Assembly (NCBI RefSeq): GCF_030816015.1
Contig: NZ_JAUSXN010000001.1
Location: 1,240,001-1,304,000 of the forward strand
Length of the DNA stretch: 64,000 nt
Direction of reading: 5' to 3'
Origin: Pedobacter sp. W3I1
GTDB lineage: Bacteria; Bacteroidota; Bacteroidia; Sphingobacteriales; Sphingobacteriaceae
Below are positions 8,695 through 17,243 of this stretch, one piece after another (position 1 is the first letter of the stretch; each line of letters opens with the position of its first letter). The notes under the pieces are model-generated. The model was not told the DNA's origin and did not search any database. It saw only the letters and a program-made list of their open reading frames with translations. The position numbers were made by a program, and so were the translations under genes.

Positions 8695-9879
8695 ATGATG
8701 AACTTAAAGTATTCCATCGGAATTGATGTATCAAAAAAAGATTTTCATTGCTGTTTGTCGGTCATAGACAGTAGCCAGAAAGTAACTGTAAAATCCAGCC
8801 GTAAGTTATCTAACAGCCCTGGCGGTTTTAAAGAGTTTTTGGCATGGATCAAACAGCACCAGAAAGAAGAGCTGCCCCTGCGCATCGTAATGGAAGCCAC
8901 TGGCGTGTACCATGAACAACTTGCATGGTTTCTGCATTCCAAAGGCTTAGTGTTAAGTATTTTATTGCCAAACAAAGCTAAGAAGTACTTACAGGCAGAC
9001 GGAGCAAACTCTAAAAATGACAGTATAGATGCCCGCGGCCTTGCTAAGATTGGTGCAGAAAAGAACCTGGAACCTTGGACACCAGGAAGTGAGAAATTGT
9101 ATGAACTCAGACACTATACCCGTCAGCATCAAAACCTAAAAGAGACCATCAATGTTATCGGTAACCAGCTTGAGGCACTGACCCATGCCCAGTTCCAAAG
9201 CAGGGAAGTTATAAAGCAGCTGAACAAAACGATAAAACTGCTTGAGCAACAAGTAGCAGAAATGGAAAAGGCAATGGGAAAGCTTGTTAAAACAGACAAG
9301 GTCTTAAATCTTCACTATGAAAACATTACGGCAATAAAAGGAATTAACCTGTTATCTTTTTGCGTAATCGTAGCTGAAACTAATGGCTTTACATTGTTTA
9401 AAAATTCGGCATCCTTGGTAAAATACTCAGGTTACGATGTGATAGAAAACCAATCGGGCAAACATATAGGAAAAACAAAAATATCAAAAAAGGGGAATTC
9501 CCGGATCAGAAGAATTCTGTTTATGCCAGCATTTTGTGCGGTAAGGGATGACCAGCCGCAATTTAAAAGTCTTTATGAAAGAGTTGTTGAGCGAACAGGA
9601 TTTAAAATGAAGGGCTATGTTGCCGTGCAAAAGAAACTATTGGTAATGATGTACCATCTTTGGAAAAATGAGCAGAGATACAATCCTCAATTCAATTATT
9701 TAGAAAAAATAATAGCTCCAGAAAAATCCAGAGCTACACATGATAAAATTCCAGATGGAAGTTTTCACTAAAACAAAGGTAAAGTTATTGTGCTGTTTTA
9801 CAAATGGAAGGCATTTAAGTTAATGCTTCTCAGAAGCTAAATTTTTATCAACTTTTATTTGCTTTTAAAGACAGTACCT
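8599..9879 (+). mobile_element. IS110-family insertion sequence (boundaries proposed)
   Basis: The transposase gene is flanked by a direct repeat ACAGTACCT at 8599-8607 and 9871-9879. If these are the duplicated target/core bases, the element is about 1.27 kb, a normal IS110-family size. There are no terminal inverted repeats, as expected for this family. The 3' non-coding end (9772-9870) holds small hairpins such as GCTTCTCAGAAGC and GCATTTAAGTTAATGC. The ends are inferred from one short repeat and could be wrong. Confidence 0.6.
8695..9771 (+). CDS. IS110-family transposase (DEDD recombinase)
   Basis: 358 residues, complete. The N-terminal RuvC-like DEDD domain shows D11 in YSIGIDVSKKDFH, E67 in RIVMEATGVYHEQ, and D109/D112 in NSKNDSIDARGLAKIG. 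A coiled-coil stretch follows at about 165-200, then the Transposase_20 domain at about 208-320 (ITAIKGINLLSF, KYSGYDVIENQSGKHIG, KKGNSRIRRILF). S254 in ENQSGK is a plausible nucleophile by position. Known IS110 enzymes are guided by a bridge RNA encoded in a non-coding end of the element. The frame is intact, so the element may be active. Confidence 0.95.
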   Translation: MMNLKYSIGIDVSKKDFHCCLSVIDSSQKVTVKSSRKLSNSPGGFKEFLAWIKQHQKEELPLRIVMEATGVYHEQLAWFLHSKGLVLSILLPNKAKKYLQADGANSKNDSIDARGLAKIGAEKNLEPWTPGSEKLYELRHYTRQHQNLKETINVIGNQLEALTHAQFQSREVIKQLNKTIKLLEQQVAEMEKAMGKLVKTDKVLNLHYENITAIKGINLLSFCVIVAETNGFTLFKNSASLVKYSGYDVIENQSGKHIGKTKISKKGNSRIRRILFMPAFCAVRDDQPQFKSLYERVVERTGFKMKGYVAVQKKLLVMMYHLWKNEQRYNPQFNYLEKIIAPEKSRATHDKIPDGSFH

Positions 9880-10137
9880 TTCCGTTCAAGTCCTCGCTGC
9901 GCTGCGGGCTTCCACTTCAATCGGGTTTAGGAACATAGATTCGATGCCTTGGCGCCATGCTAGGAACAGACCTTTCATCCTAAATCTGGTAGTAGCGGGC
10001 ATCCCGTCCCGATTTTACATCGGGATCAAGAGGAATAAAAGTGGATGGCAGGGCTGCATTTGCAAGAGCCATTGTACGTTTGTTTCCAAAAAATATGGCT
10101 ATGATTAATTTGATGTTGCTAAAGCATTAATAATAAA
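9772..10137. other. Right end of the IS and decayed repeat DNA
   Basis: No gene in 366 bases. After the proposed IS end (9879) comes CCTCGCTGCGCTGCGGGC and then CAATCGGGTTTAGG (about 9886-9928), the same motif family as at 39880-39910 and, inverted, at 40238-40330. A hairpin TCCCGAT / ATCGGGA lies at 10007-10025. Confidence 0.55.
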
Positions 10138-10155
10138 TTGAAAAAAATTATACAA

Positions 10156-10764
10156 ATGGAAAAAGGAGAACGCAAAAACGTATATAAGGTTTACAATAAG
10201 ATGGGTAAGTGGTTTGCCGAAAATCGTTATGCTGGTTTAGCGGAGAAAAACTATCTGGACGACTTACTTAAGCAGCTGCCTCCAAATGCAAATATTTTAG
10301 ATTTGGGCTGCGGCAGCGGAAAACCTATACTGGAATATCTGATCAGTCAAAATGTAAAAGTTCTGGGAGTAGATGCCAGTGAGCAGATGCTCGAAATAGC
10401 CAGGCTAAACTTTCCCGGCACACCATTTATGCTGAAAGATATGCGTAAACTGGACCTGGGTGAAAAATTCGATGCGATAATTGCCTGGCATAGTTTTTTT
10501 CATCTCCCGGCAGTTGATCAACCCGGTATGTTTAGTATTTTTAGGCATCACCTTAAACCCAATGGCATTTTGTTGTTTACCTCAGGAACCGATAGAGGAG
10601 AGGTTTGGGGCATGAACGGTGGTGAAAACTTATTTCATGATTCTTTAGATACAGATGAATATCGATCATTGCTTGAATCCAATCATTTTGAAGTGCTTAG
10701 CCATATAATAAACGACCCCGATTGTGGTGGCGCAAATGTTTGGATGGCACAATATAAACCCTGA
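10156..10764 (+). CDS. Class I SAM-dependent methyltransferase
   Basis: 202 residues from ATG 10156; an in-frame TTG six codons upstream is less likely. Motif I is clear, NILDLGCGSGKPI with D49 and GCGSG at 51-55. The acidic end of strand 2 is VLGVDASEQML near residue 76, and motif IV is FDAIIAWHSFFHL near residue 110. These define a Rossmann-fold methyltransferase of the UbiE/Methyltransf_25 type. The substrate cannot be told. The stop codon is followed after 23 bases by the VF530-type gene, which has its own promoter-like box. Confidence 0.88.
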   Translation: MEKGERKNVYKVYNKMGKWFAENRYAGLAEKNYLDDLLKQLPPNANILDLGCGSGKPILEYLISQNVKVLGVDASEQMLEIARLNFPGTPFMLKDMRKLDLGEKFDAIIAWHSFFHLPAVDQPGMFSIFRHHLKPNGILLFTSGTDRGEVWGMNGGENLFHDSLDTDEYRSLLESNHFEVLSHIINDPDCGGANVWMAQYKP

Positions 10765-10775
10765 AAATTTTGCCT

Positions 10776-10783
10776 TAACTTTG
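10776..10783 (+). promoter_or_regulatory. TAnnTTTG promoter box next to a start codon
   Basis: TAACTTTG ends four bases before ATG 10788. This would put the transcription start at the start codon. No strong -33 box. Confidence 0.45.
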
Positions 10784-10787
10784 CCAC

Positions 10788-11009
10788 ATGGCCGAACAAC
10801 AAAAAAACAATCCATTACACGGTATCACATTAGAGAAAATTGTAACCGATCTTCAGCTACACTATGGTTGGGAAAAACTGGGATCACTAATCAGGATCGA
10901 TTGCTTTAATAACAACCAGACGATAAAATCGAGCCTGAAATTTTTAAGAAGAATGCCCTGGGCCCGTAAAAAAGTAGAGGAATTATATCTTGATACGTTT
11001 CATAAATGA
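10788..11009 (+). CDS. VF530-like (DUF2132) small DNA-binding protein
   Basis: 73 residues. The pattern PLHGITLEKIVTDLQLHYGWEKLG, then IDCFNNNQTIKSSLKFLRRMPWARKKVEELYL, is the DUF2132/VF530 family, named after a Vibrio fischeri protein of solved structure that is thought to bind DNA. The family is small, cytosolic and of unknown cellular role. Length is typical. It follows the methyltransferase gene closely, but probably starts from its own promoter. Confidence 0.85.
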   Translation: MAEQQKNNPLHGITLEKIVTDLQLHYGWEKLGSLIRIDCFNNNQTIKSSLKFLRRMPWARKKVEELYLDTFHK

Positions 11010-11165
11010 TTAAGTGAGTGAATGAGCTAGTGATCAATTCCAACATTCCATCAATCAGTCATCCAATAATTTCTTCACTAAATCCATTTCTCATTCAATC
11101 ATCCTGTCATTCTCTCATTCAATAATTCAATCATCCAGTCATTCTCTCATTCAATAATTAACGCT
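11010..11165. repeat. ATTCA-rich intergenic repeat, 11 kb copy
   Basis: Low-complexity tract built of CATTCAATCATCC, GTCATTCTCTCATTCAATAA and variants; the unit CATTCTCTCATTCAATAATT occurs twice. Related tracts lie at about 4556-4605, 43021-43127 and 58321-58403. No coding potential. Confidence 0.65.
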
Positions 11166-11217
11166 CCTTGCAACCTTTTCTTTAAAACGCTCGTCATCTT
11201 GATCTAAACCCTGTCAA

Positions 11218-11616
11218 ATGAAAAATATTTCCTTTTGTTTTTTGTTCATGCTGATGCTGAGCAGCTGTTCAATTTCAACCATGACGACGTTCTATTCCAT
11301 GTCGAAAGGTAAACTAGACGTTCCTAAAAAAGAAAGCTACAATGTTGTTTACCAGGCCAGCTTTGGCGATGGTTTAACAGCCAATGTAGCTTACGCTAAT
11401 GAAAGTGGAAAGGAAACTGAATTAAAAGAAGTAAGTGGTGCCTGGGAAAAAAGCGTTACCTTAAAATCGGGAACTCATGTTCAGCTTACAACTTTCGCCA
11501 CTGCTAAGCATAAATCTAAAGCTGAATATAAAATCCTCGTTGATGGAAAGGTAGTTTCTGAGTATGAGCTGAGCGGAAAGAAACTAAAATATACCTTCGC
11601 TTTCGACTTGCCTTAA
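11218..11616 (+). CDS. Predicted lipoprotein, unknown function
   Basis: 132 residues. A lipoprotein signal peptide with lipobox LSSC puts the lipidated Cys at 17. The remainder is beta-rich (YNVVYQASFGDGLTANVAYANESGKETE, WEKSVTLKSGTHVQLTTFATAK, YKILVDGKVVSEYELSGKKLKYTFAFDLP) and looks like a small immunoglobulin-like or MmpS-like beta-sandwich facing the periplasm. I do not recognise a specific family. It lies 117 bases before the large beta-barrel gene. Confidence 0.7.
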   Translation: MKNISFCFLFMLMLSSCSISTMTTFYSMSKGKLDVPKKESYNVVYQASFGDGLTANVAYANESGKETELKEVSGAWEKSVTLKSGTHVQLTTFATAKHKSKAEYKILVDGKVVSEYELSGKKLKYTFAFDLP

Positions 11617-11733
11617 TTCATGAGCTAAAAAAAATCTTTTTTTCTTGTCACATTTTTCAATTTTTGGTGTCTTATAGTTGAAACCTTAAAAAAGGGTTAA
11701 TCAAACAAACCAATAAAAAAGACAATTTTAACT

Positions 11734-14550
11734 ATGAAAACCTATTTATGGATGTTGCTGTGCGTATTATCTACGAAAGTCTTCGCACAACAAGCGGGTA
11801 ATATAAATGGAAAAATTATTGATAGGAAAACAAATCAGCCCATTGAATATGTGGGGATTATTTTATCGGGTAAAACTGATTCGACCAAAAAAGTAGGCGT
11901 GGTAACCAACAAAGCCGGAGAATTTTCTTTTAATACCGTTGCCAATGGCGATTATAAAATCAGGATTTCGGCGTTGGGATATAATTCCATTACCAAAAAC
12001 ATCAATTTGAACGGAAAGACTGTTAACATTGGTACTTTAAAATTGGAAGAAGATGCCATTGCCTTAAAAGATGTGGCTGTAAGCGGCCGTTATGCTACAG
12101 CCACCGTAAAAAAAGATACCATAGAATTTAATGCCGACGCTTATAAAACCAGGCCAAATGCCGCGGTAGAAGATTTATTAAAGAAGCTTCCAGGTGTAAC
12201 CGTTGATAAAGATGGAAGTATTTTGGTACAGGGACAAAAAGTTACACGCTTAACTGTCGACGGTAAGGATTTCTTTGGCACTGACCCTAAAACGGCAACA
12301 AAAAACCTCCCTGCAGATGCCATCGCCAAAGTACAGTTGATTGACAGCAAAACACAGGAAGCGAAAGCCACTGGCATTGATGACGGTCAGCGCGAAAAAG
12401 TATTAAACCTCACCATTAAAGAAGATAAGAAAAAGGGCTGGTTCGGTAACGCCAATCTTGCAGGAGGATCAACCGATAAATATGGAAGTTATTTAAGTGC
12501 CAACCACTTTAATAAAAACCTGCAGTTTGCTGTTCTGGGCATGAGCAATAATACCAATGATGCCAGTTTCGGTTACGACGACCTCAGCAGTTTTAGTGGA
12601 GGCAACATTGGCAATATTTTCGCACCACCAGCAGGGGGAAGTTTCTCCATCAATAACAACAATGGTAAAACCACTATTGGCGGTAGTGGTGTTTTTGATA
12701 ACAATGCTATCGGATTGTTTACCACACATAGTGGCGGGGTAAATTACAGTAATTCCTGGGGCAAAAATAACAAGTTAGCCATTAGCGGAAGTTATTTTAC
12801 CTATTTTTCTTCTGGTTTAGGCAATAAATTATCCAATATTCAGGACTTAAGCTCCGGCGATATTTTACGCACGTTGGATAATACCGACCGCAATAGCAAT
12901 AATCAAGCACACCGCTTTAATTTTAAGGCAGAATACCATCCCGATTCGTTAACAGATATGGTATTCCGGCCAAATGTGATCCTCAACAGTACCACCAACA
13001 TCAACAACCGTACATTCAATGCTAATTTCGATGCTACAGGAAAAGCAAATGATGGAAACCAGTATTACAATCAGCATAATTTCACCCCATCCTTATTTGG
13101 CGAGTTTACCGTGCTGAGGAGATTGGCCAATAAAAAAGGCTCGGTTTCGCTGCGGTTAAATGGCACACAGAATACTTTTAATTCTGACTGGTTAAATCAA
13201 TCGCTGCTTAATCAATATGTAAATAGTGATACTACCGTAACCAATATCAATCAGCAGGCGAATCAGAAAAATGCCTCAAAAACCTATACCATCAATGGAA
13301 ATTATGCCAGGCAGTTAAATAAAAAGTGGAGTGCCAACCTTACTTACGGTTACACAAGAAGCATTGTTGATGCGCAGCAGACTACCTTTGATTATAATCC
13401 AACTACCGATCGCTACGAAACCATTGTGCCATCCTTAACCAATACTTTCGATAACCATAACCGCCAACAAGTTGCTGGTTTGGGTTTTATCTACACAGGA
13501 AAGGACTGGACCTATAATTTCGGTTTCAATGCACAGGAAAGTTTGTTAAATGCCAATGTATTTAATAATGTAGGTGCCAATATTGGCAATATCGAAAAAT
13601 CGTATTACAATTTATTGCCGCGTTTAACGGTCAATTTTAAAAATAAAGCGAATCAAACCATTGCTATCAATTACCGGGCAAGCGTTAATCTGCCTTCGGT
13701 TACCGATCTGCAGCCGGTACAGAACAATACCAATCCATTGTATCAAAGAATCGGAAACCCCGATCTCGAAGCCCGGAAAAACCATCGCCTATCGGTGAAC
13801 TTTAATACCTTTAGTCCTGATAATAATCGCTATTGGAATGGATATTTTCTCTACAACTTATCTTTTGATGATACCGGAAATGATATTACCTATAACAATG
13901 GTATCCAAACGGTGAAGCCGATCAACGTAAATGGTAATTATTACCTGCGTGCCGGAACATTTTTTGGGATGCCATCAAAACTTAAAGGTTTAAGGATGAA
14001 TTATGGTGGAAATTTCTTCACCGAACATAGAACAAACTTTATTAGCGGCGCTAAAAACATCACCAACAGGTTCGAAATCGGTCCGAATATTAACTGGAGC
14101 TATGATATAGATGATAAATTTAATGCTGGTATTTTTGCTTATGTAGGTTATACTAAGGTGAATAATACGGCAGAATCGGCCATCAACAATAAATATTTTA
14201 GTCTGGAAAATAGCCTGAACCTCAGTTATGAATTTATTAAGGATTTGCGGGTAGAAGCCGATTTGAACCATGTTGGGTCGGCTGGCCGTGCCGATGGATT
14301 TAACAACAATTACTTTTTGCTTAATGCAGGTATCAATAAATATCTGATGAAACGAAGGGTAACTTTAAGTTTGAAAGGTTTTGATATTCTAAACCAGAAT
14401 ACCAGTATCGATAGGATTGTAAACAGTAGCCGGATAGAAGATGTACGGTACAACAACATTACTCGTTATTTTTACTTATCCTTAAATTATAAATTAACCA
14501 AAGTAGGCGCGAACAATGGGAGAAGCAATCCCCGCAACACCGTTAATTAG
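11734..14550 (+). CDS. Outer-membrane beta-barrel protein (TonB-receptor-like)
   Basis: 938 residues with a signal peptide (MKTYLWMLLCVLSTKVFAQ). Residues 22-110 are a carboxypeptidase-regulatory-like domain (GNINGKIIDRKTNQPIEYVGIIL, NKAGEFSF). Residues 120-225 resemble a plug domain (DTIEFNADAYKTRPNAAVEDLLKKLPGV, GQKVTRLTVDGKDFFGTDPK). The rest is a barrel with alternating aromatic strands and an aromatic C-terminus (YFYLSLNYKLTKV). This is the Bacteroidota outer membrane beta-barrel family related to TonB-dependent receptors. No SusD partner follows, so it is not a glycan SusCD pair. The ligand is unknown. Confidence 0.88.
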   Translation: MKTYLWMLLCVLSTKVFAQQAGNINGKIIDRKTNQPIEYVGIILSGKTDSTKKVGVVTNKAGEFSFNTVANGDYKIRISALGYNSITKNINLNGKTVNIGTLKLEEDAIALKDVAVSGRYATATVKKDTIEFNADAYKTRPNAAVEDLLKKLPGVTVDKDGSILVQGQKVTRLTVDGKDFFGTDPKTATKNLPADAIAKVQLIDSKTQEAKATGIDDGQREKVLNLTIKEDKKKGWFGNANLAGGSTDKYGSYLSANHFNKNLQFAVLGMSNNTNDASFGYDDLSSFSGGNIGNIFAPPAGGSFSINNNNGKTTIGGSGVFDNNAIGLFTTHSGGVNYSNSWGKNNKLAISGSYFTYFSSGLGNKLSNIQDLSSGDILRTLDNTDRNSNNQAHRFNFKAEYHPDSLTDMVFRPNVILNSTTNINNRTFNANFDATGKANDGNQYYNQHNFTPSLFGEFTVLRRLANKKGSVSLRLNGTQNTFNSDWLNQSLLNQYVNSDTTVTNINQQANQKNASKTYTINGNYARQLNKKWSANLTYGYTRSIVDAQQTTFDYNPTTDRYETIVPSLTNTFDNHNRQQVAGLGFIYTGKDWTYNFGFNAQESLLNANVFNNVGANIGNIEKSYYNLLPRLTVNFKNKANQTIAINYRASVNLPSVTDLQPVQNNTNPLYQRIGNPDLEARKNHRLSVNFNTFSPDNNRYWNGYFLYNLSFDDTGNDITYNNGIQTVKPINVNGNYYLRAGTFFGMPSKLKGLRMNYGGNFFTEHRTNFISGAKNITNRFEIGPNINWSYDIDDKFNAGIFAYVGYTKVNNTAESAINNKYFSLENSLNLSYEFIKDLRVEADLNHVGSAGRADGFNNNYFLLNAGINKYLMKRRVTLSLKGFDILNQNTSIDRIVNSSRIEDVRYNNITRYFYLSLNYKLTKVGANNGRSNPRNTVN

Positions 14551-14643
14551 ACAAAATTGAAAATTTTATAATGTCCTTAGCATTTGCTTCTTAAAAGTGA
14601 GTTGTTATGGACTTTTTCTTTCCCTGTTTACCAAAAATTTTAA

Positions 14644-14658
14644 CGCAAACGTTTGTTA
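14644..14658. promoter_or_regulatory. LacI-type operator, site 1
   Basis: ACGCAAACGTTTGTTAA contains the perfect palindrome CAAACGTTTG at 14646-14655, with a central CG step as in operators of LacI/PurR-family repressors. The same core recurs at 14818 and 61440. Confidence 0.65.
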
Positions 14659-14815
14659 AGGTTTTCATCTTAGTTAATACGGCCGAATTACGGGGCAAAT
14701 TTCTTAAATTAACTCATCAAAAGAATAACCTGGATCCTATTTAATACAGGTTATTGCTTCTTGGTTTGTACATCCGTTGACTAGAATAGATAAAATCAGA
14801 TGATTTATTGGTTTA

Positions 14816-14830
14816 ATCAAACGTTTGCGT
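14816..14830. promoter_or_regulatory. LacI-type operator, site 2
   Basis: TCAAACGTTTGCGT; the palindrome core is at 14818-14827, about 150 bases before the chrA-like gene. Site 1 carries the CG extension on its left, as in ACGCAAACG, and site 2 carries it on its right, so they are inverted relative to each other. Confidence 0.65.
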
Positions 14831-14979
14831 GGTGTTTAGGTAGTTTATACCTTCCAAATCACCTAAATTAGGTTTTTAAACAAGACATTTATAAAAAGCA
14901 ATAACCAACAGAGATTTATAGTCCTGCCCAATTTATTGTCCTGTTATATTGTATTCAAATTAATTTTTAGAAATAAAAG

Positions 14980-16209
14980 ATGGACTTATCAGTATCAAGC
15001 GATGTAACCAAAGAAAAAGCAACGCTAAAATATCTTTTCTTAACCTTTCTTAAAATTGGTTGCGTAAGCTTTGGTGGGCATATGGCTTTGGTATCTTTAA
15101 TACAAAGCATTATGGTTGAGCAGGATAAAACCATAAACAATGAGGATGTATTAAATAGTGTTACAGTTGCTTCTTTTATGCCTGGTCCTTTGGCTGTAAA
15201 TGTGGTCGCAAATATTGGCTATTCTTTAAAAGGTAAGTTAGGCGCTGCAATTAGTATGTTCGCCGTGCTGCTTCCTGCCTGTATTTTAATGTTAGGTTTG
15301 GCCTATGTTTATTTTTCAAATGGCCTGAGTATCGCCTGGAGTTCAGTTATGCAATATGTAGGCGCAATTGTAGGAATCATCATTTTGTCAACGGGATTAC
15401 AGTTGTTTAAAAAGGAGATCGCCCTTAATTATGGTAAAATCTTTCTTTTTTTATTGGCAATAACACTCGATCTAATGAAAGGGAATTATCTGATCACGAT
15501 TTCTCTCATTGTAATTGGGGCTATTGCCGGGCTAATGTTCGATCAGAAAAAAGCTAACTTTACTGAAGTATTAAGGAGTTTTAAAATGAGTTTTAAGTTC
15601 CGGGTAAACTCATTTTCGTTTATTGCCATTGCTGTTTTATTCATCAATCAAATTTTATTTATTACCGGCGCATTTAAATCTTATCATAACATTTTTTTTA
15701 AAATCGGAACTGTTTTTTCGGGCATCAGTATTTCTCTATTCGGTGGCGGTTATGTGGTTATACCGATTATGCAATCCTTGCTTATAAAGGATATGAAATG
15801 GTTAAGTTCCAAAGAACTGGTAGATGTGATCGCTTTTAGTCAGGTTACGCCCGGGCCGATTCTGGTGAGTTCAACATTTATTGGCTTTAAGCTAGCCGGT
15901 TTCTTGGGTGCATTGCTGGCTACCTGTAGCATGTTTATTCCCTCAGCAATTTTAATGATTGTGGTTTCAAAAATCTTCAATAAAACTAAAGATCATCCTT
16001 TTATTAAAAGTATGATATCAGGAATCAAAGTGGTGGTTATTGGTTTAATCATATCCTCGGCCTTTAAAATATTATTGCTGCAGCCAAGAACGCTTTTGGT
16101 AGGGGTAATATGTTTGGTTTCTTTGGTATTAAACTATAAATATAAATTAAGCCCGGTATATTTAATACTCGGTGCAATTTTTCTGGGAACAGTATCAATT
16201 TTTATATAA
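14980..16209 (+). CDS. chrA: ChrA-family (CHR) anion transporter
   Basis: 409 residues with two related CHR domains. The first has KIGCVSFGGHMALVSL and SFMPGPLAVNVVANIG; the second has GISISLFGGGYVVIPIM and FSQVTPGPILVSSTFIGF. The repeated FGG and PGP motifs define the long, two-domain ChrA family of inner-membrane proteins, about 10-12 segments. Known members export chromate, a sulfate analogue. Here the gene is the first of an operon with sulfate-activation enzymes, and its stop overlaps the next start by one base (TAATG). I infer that sulfate or a related anion may be the real substrate. Two LacI-type operators lie upstream. Confidence 0.9.
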   Translation: MDLSVSSDVTKEKATLKYLFLTFLKIGCVSFGGHMALVSLIQSIMVEQDKTINNEDVLNSVTVASFMPGPLAVNVVANIGYSLKGKLGAAISMFAVLLPACILMLGLAYVYFSNGLSIAWSSVMQYVGAIVGIIILSTGLQLFKKEIALNYGKIFLFLLAITLDLMKGNYLITISLIVIGAIAGLMFDQKKANFTEVLRSFKMSFKFRVNSFSFIAIAVLFINQILFITGAFKSYHNIFFKIGTVFSGISISLFGGGYVVIPIMQSLLIKDMKWLSSKELVDVIAFSQVTPGPILVSSTFIGFKLAGFLGALLATCSMFIPSAILMIVVSKIFNKTKDHPFIKSMISGIKVVVIGLIISSAFKILLLQPRTLLVGVICLVSLVLNYKYKLSPVYLILGAIFLGTVSIFI

Positions 16210-17237
16210 TGGAAAGTTTTTTAAATCCGGATGGTATTCAGATTATCGGCACGCAAAGATCCGGTTCTAATTTACTTAGGGTGATATTGGATCAGTCTGA
16301 TCAGATTGCCTCACCCCATCCGCCGCATATTTTGGTAACCTTTGTGCCGTTGTTAGATTTATACGGCTTTTTGACCGAAGAAAAATACAAGCTGTTAATT
16401 AATGACGTGGTTAATTATGTTAGGGCAAACCCTGTACCATGGGATGGTGTTGAGTTAAATGAGGACTGGATTTTCGAAAACTCAAAAACATACAGCCTTT
16501 TCGAAATCAATAGATTGATATACGAAACTGCCGCTAGGGCAAAAAAAGCTAAATACTGGTGCTGTAAAAGTATGGCCAATGTACATTATGCTGCTGATCT
16601 CGAAAAACGTTCTCCTAACTTAAAATACATTTATTTGTACCGTGATGGGAGGGATGTTGCCTTGTCTTTTAAAAAGGCAATTGTGGGCGAAAAACATATT
16701 TATCACTTGGCTAAACAGTGGTTTAAAGACCAAAGTGCATGTATCGAACTGTCTAAAAGGATCAGTAAGGATCGGTTTTTCTCTTTAAACTACGAGGAAT
16801 TGATCACTAAGCCTGCAGAAGTGATCCAGAATTTATGCCGATTTTTGGGAATAGATTATTCAGAAAAGATGCTTGATTTTCATAATTCCAAAGAATCGCA
16901 AGCAACCGCCAACGCAGGCGAAATGTGGGAAAATCTGGCAAAGCCGATTATTAAAGATAATACCGGGAAATTCCGCAAAGAGCTGAGTATAGAAGAAATC
17001 AATATATTCGAATGTATTAACCACCAAACCTTAACCGAGTTAGGTTATGTTTTAGACCGTCCTGAAAATAAAGATAAATTGATCTCTGTTGAAGAAATAG
17101 AAGAATATAACCTTGAAAATAATTTGCTCAAGAAGCGTATACTTTTAAATGCCCGTCAATCTGATCTCGATAATCGGGGGCCGCAGTTGGAAATATTAAA
17201 AAAAATAAAGTCTCAGCATTTAGCTGCAAAAGTTTAG
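16209..17237 (+). CDS. PAPS-dependent sulfotransferase family protein
   Basis: 342 residues. The PAPS-binding P-loop-like motif is IIGTQRSGSNLLRVIL at residues 12-27. The 3'-phosphate motif is YIYLYRDGRDVALSFKKA, with R145 and S152 region residues in place. FSLNYEELITKPAEVIQNLCRFLGIDY fits the usual C-terminal segment. The enzyme would transfer sulfate from PAPS to a hydroxyl or amine on an unknown acceptor in the cytosol. There is no signal peptide or membrane segment. It overlaps the chrA-like gene by one base and is followed after six bases by cysQ, so the three are co-translated or tightly co-transcribed. Confidence 0.9.
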   Translation: MESFLNPDGIQIIGTQRSGSNLLRVILDQSDQIASPHPPHILVTFVPLLDLYGFLTEEKYKLLINDVVNYVRANPVPWDGVELNEDWIFENSKTYSLFEINRLIYETAARAKKAKYWCCKSMANVHYAADLEKRSPNLKYIYLYRDGRDVALSFKKAIVGEKHIYHLAKQWFKDQSACIELSKRISKDRFFSLNYEELITKPAEVIQNLCRFLGIDYSEKMLDFHNSKESQATANAGEMWENLAKPIIKDNTGKFRKELSIEEINIFECINHQTLTELGYVLDRPENKDKLISVEEIEEYNLENNLLKKRILLNARQSDLDNRGPQLEILKKIKSQHLAAKV

Positions 17238-17243
17238 AGAAAG

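Larger units (their letters stand above)
14551..14979. other. Regulatory gap before the sulfur block
   Basis: No gene in 429 bases. It holds two LacI-type palindromes (14644-14658 and 14816-14830) and AT-rich DNA with no other clear structure. It is the likely promoter region of the chrA-sulfotransferase-cysQ-cysC operon. Confidence 0.6.
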
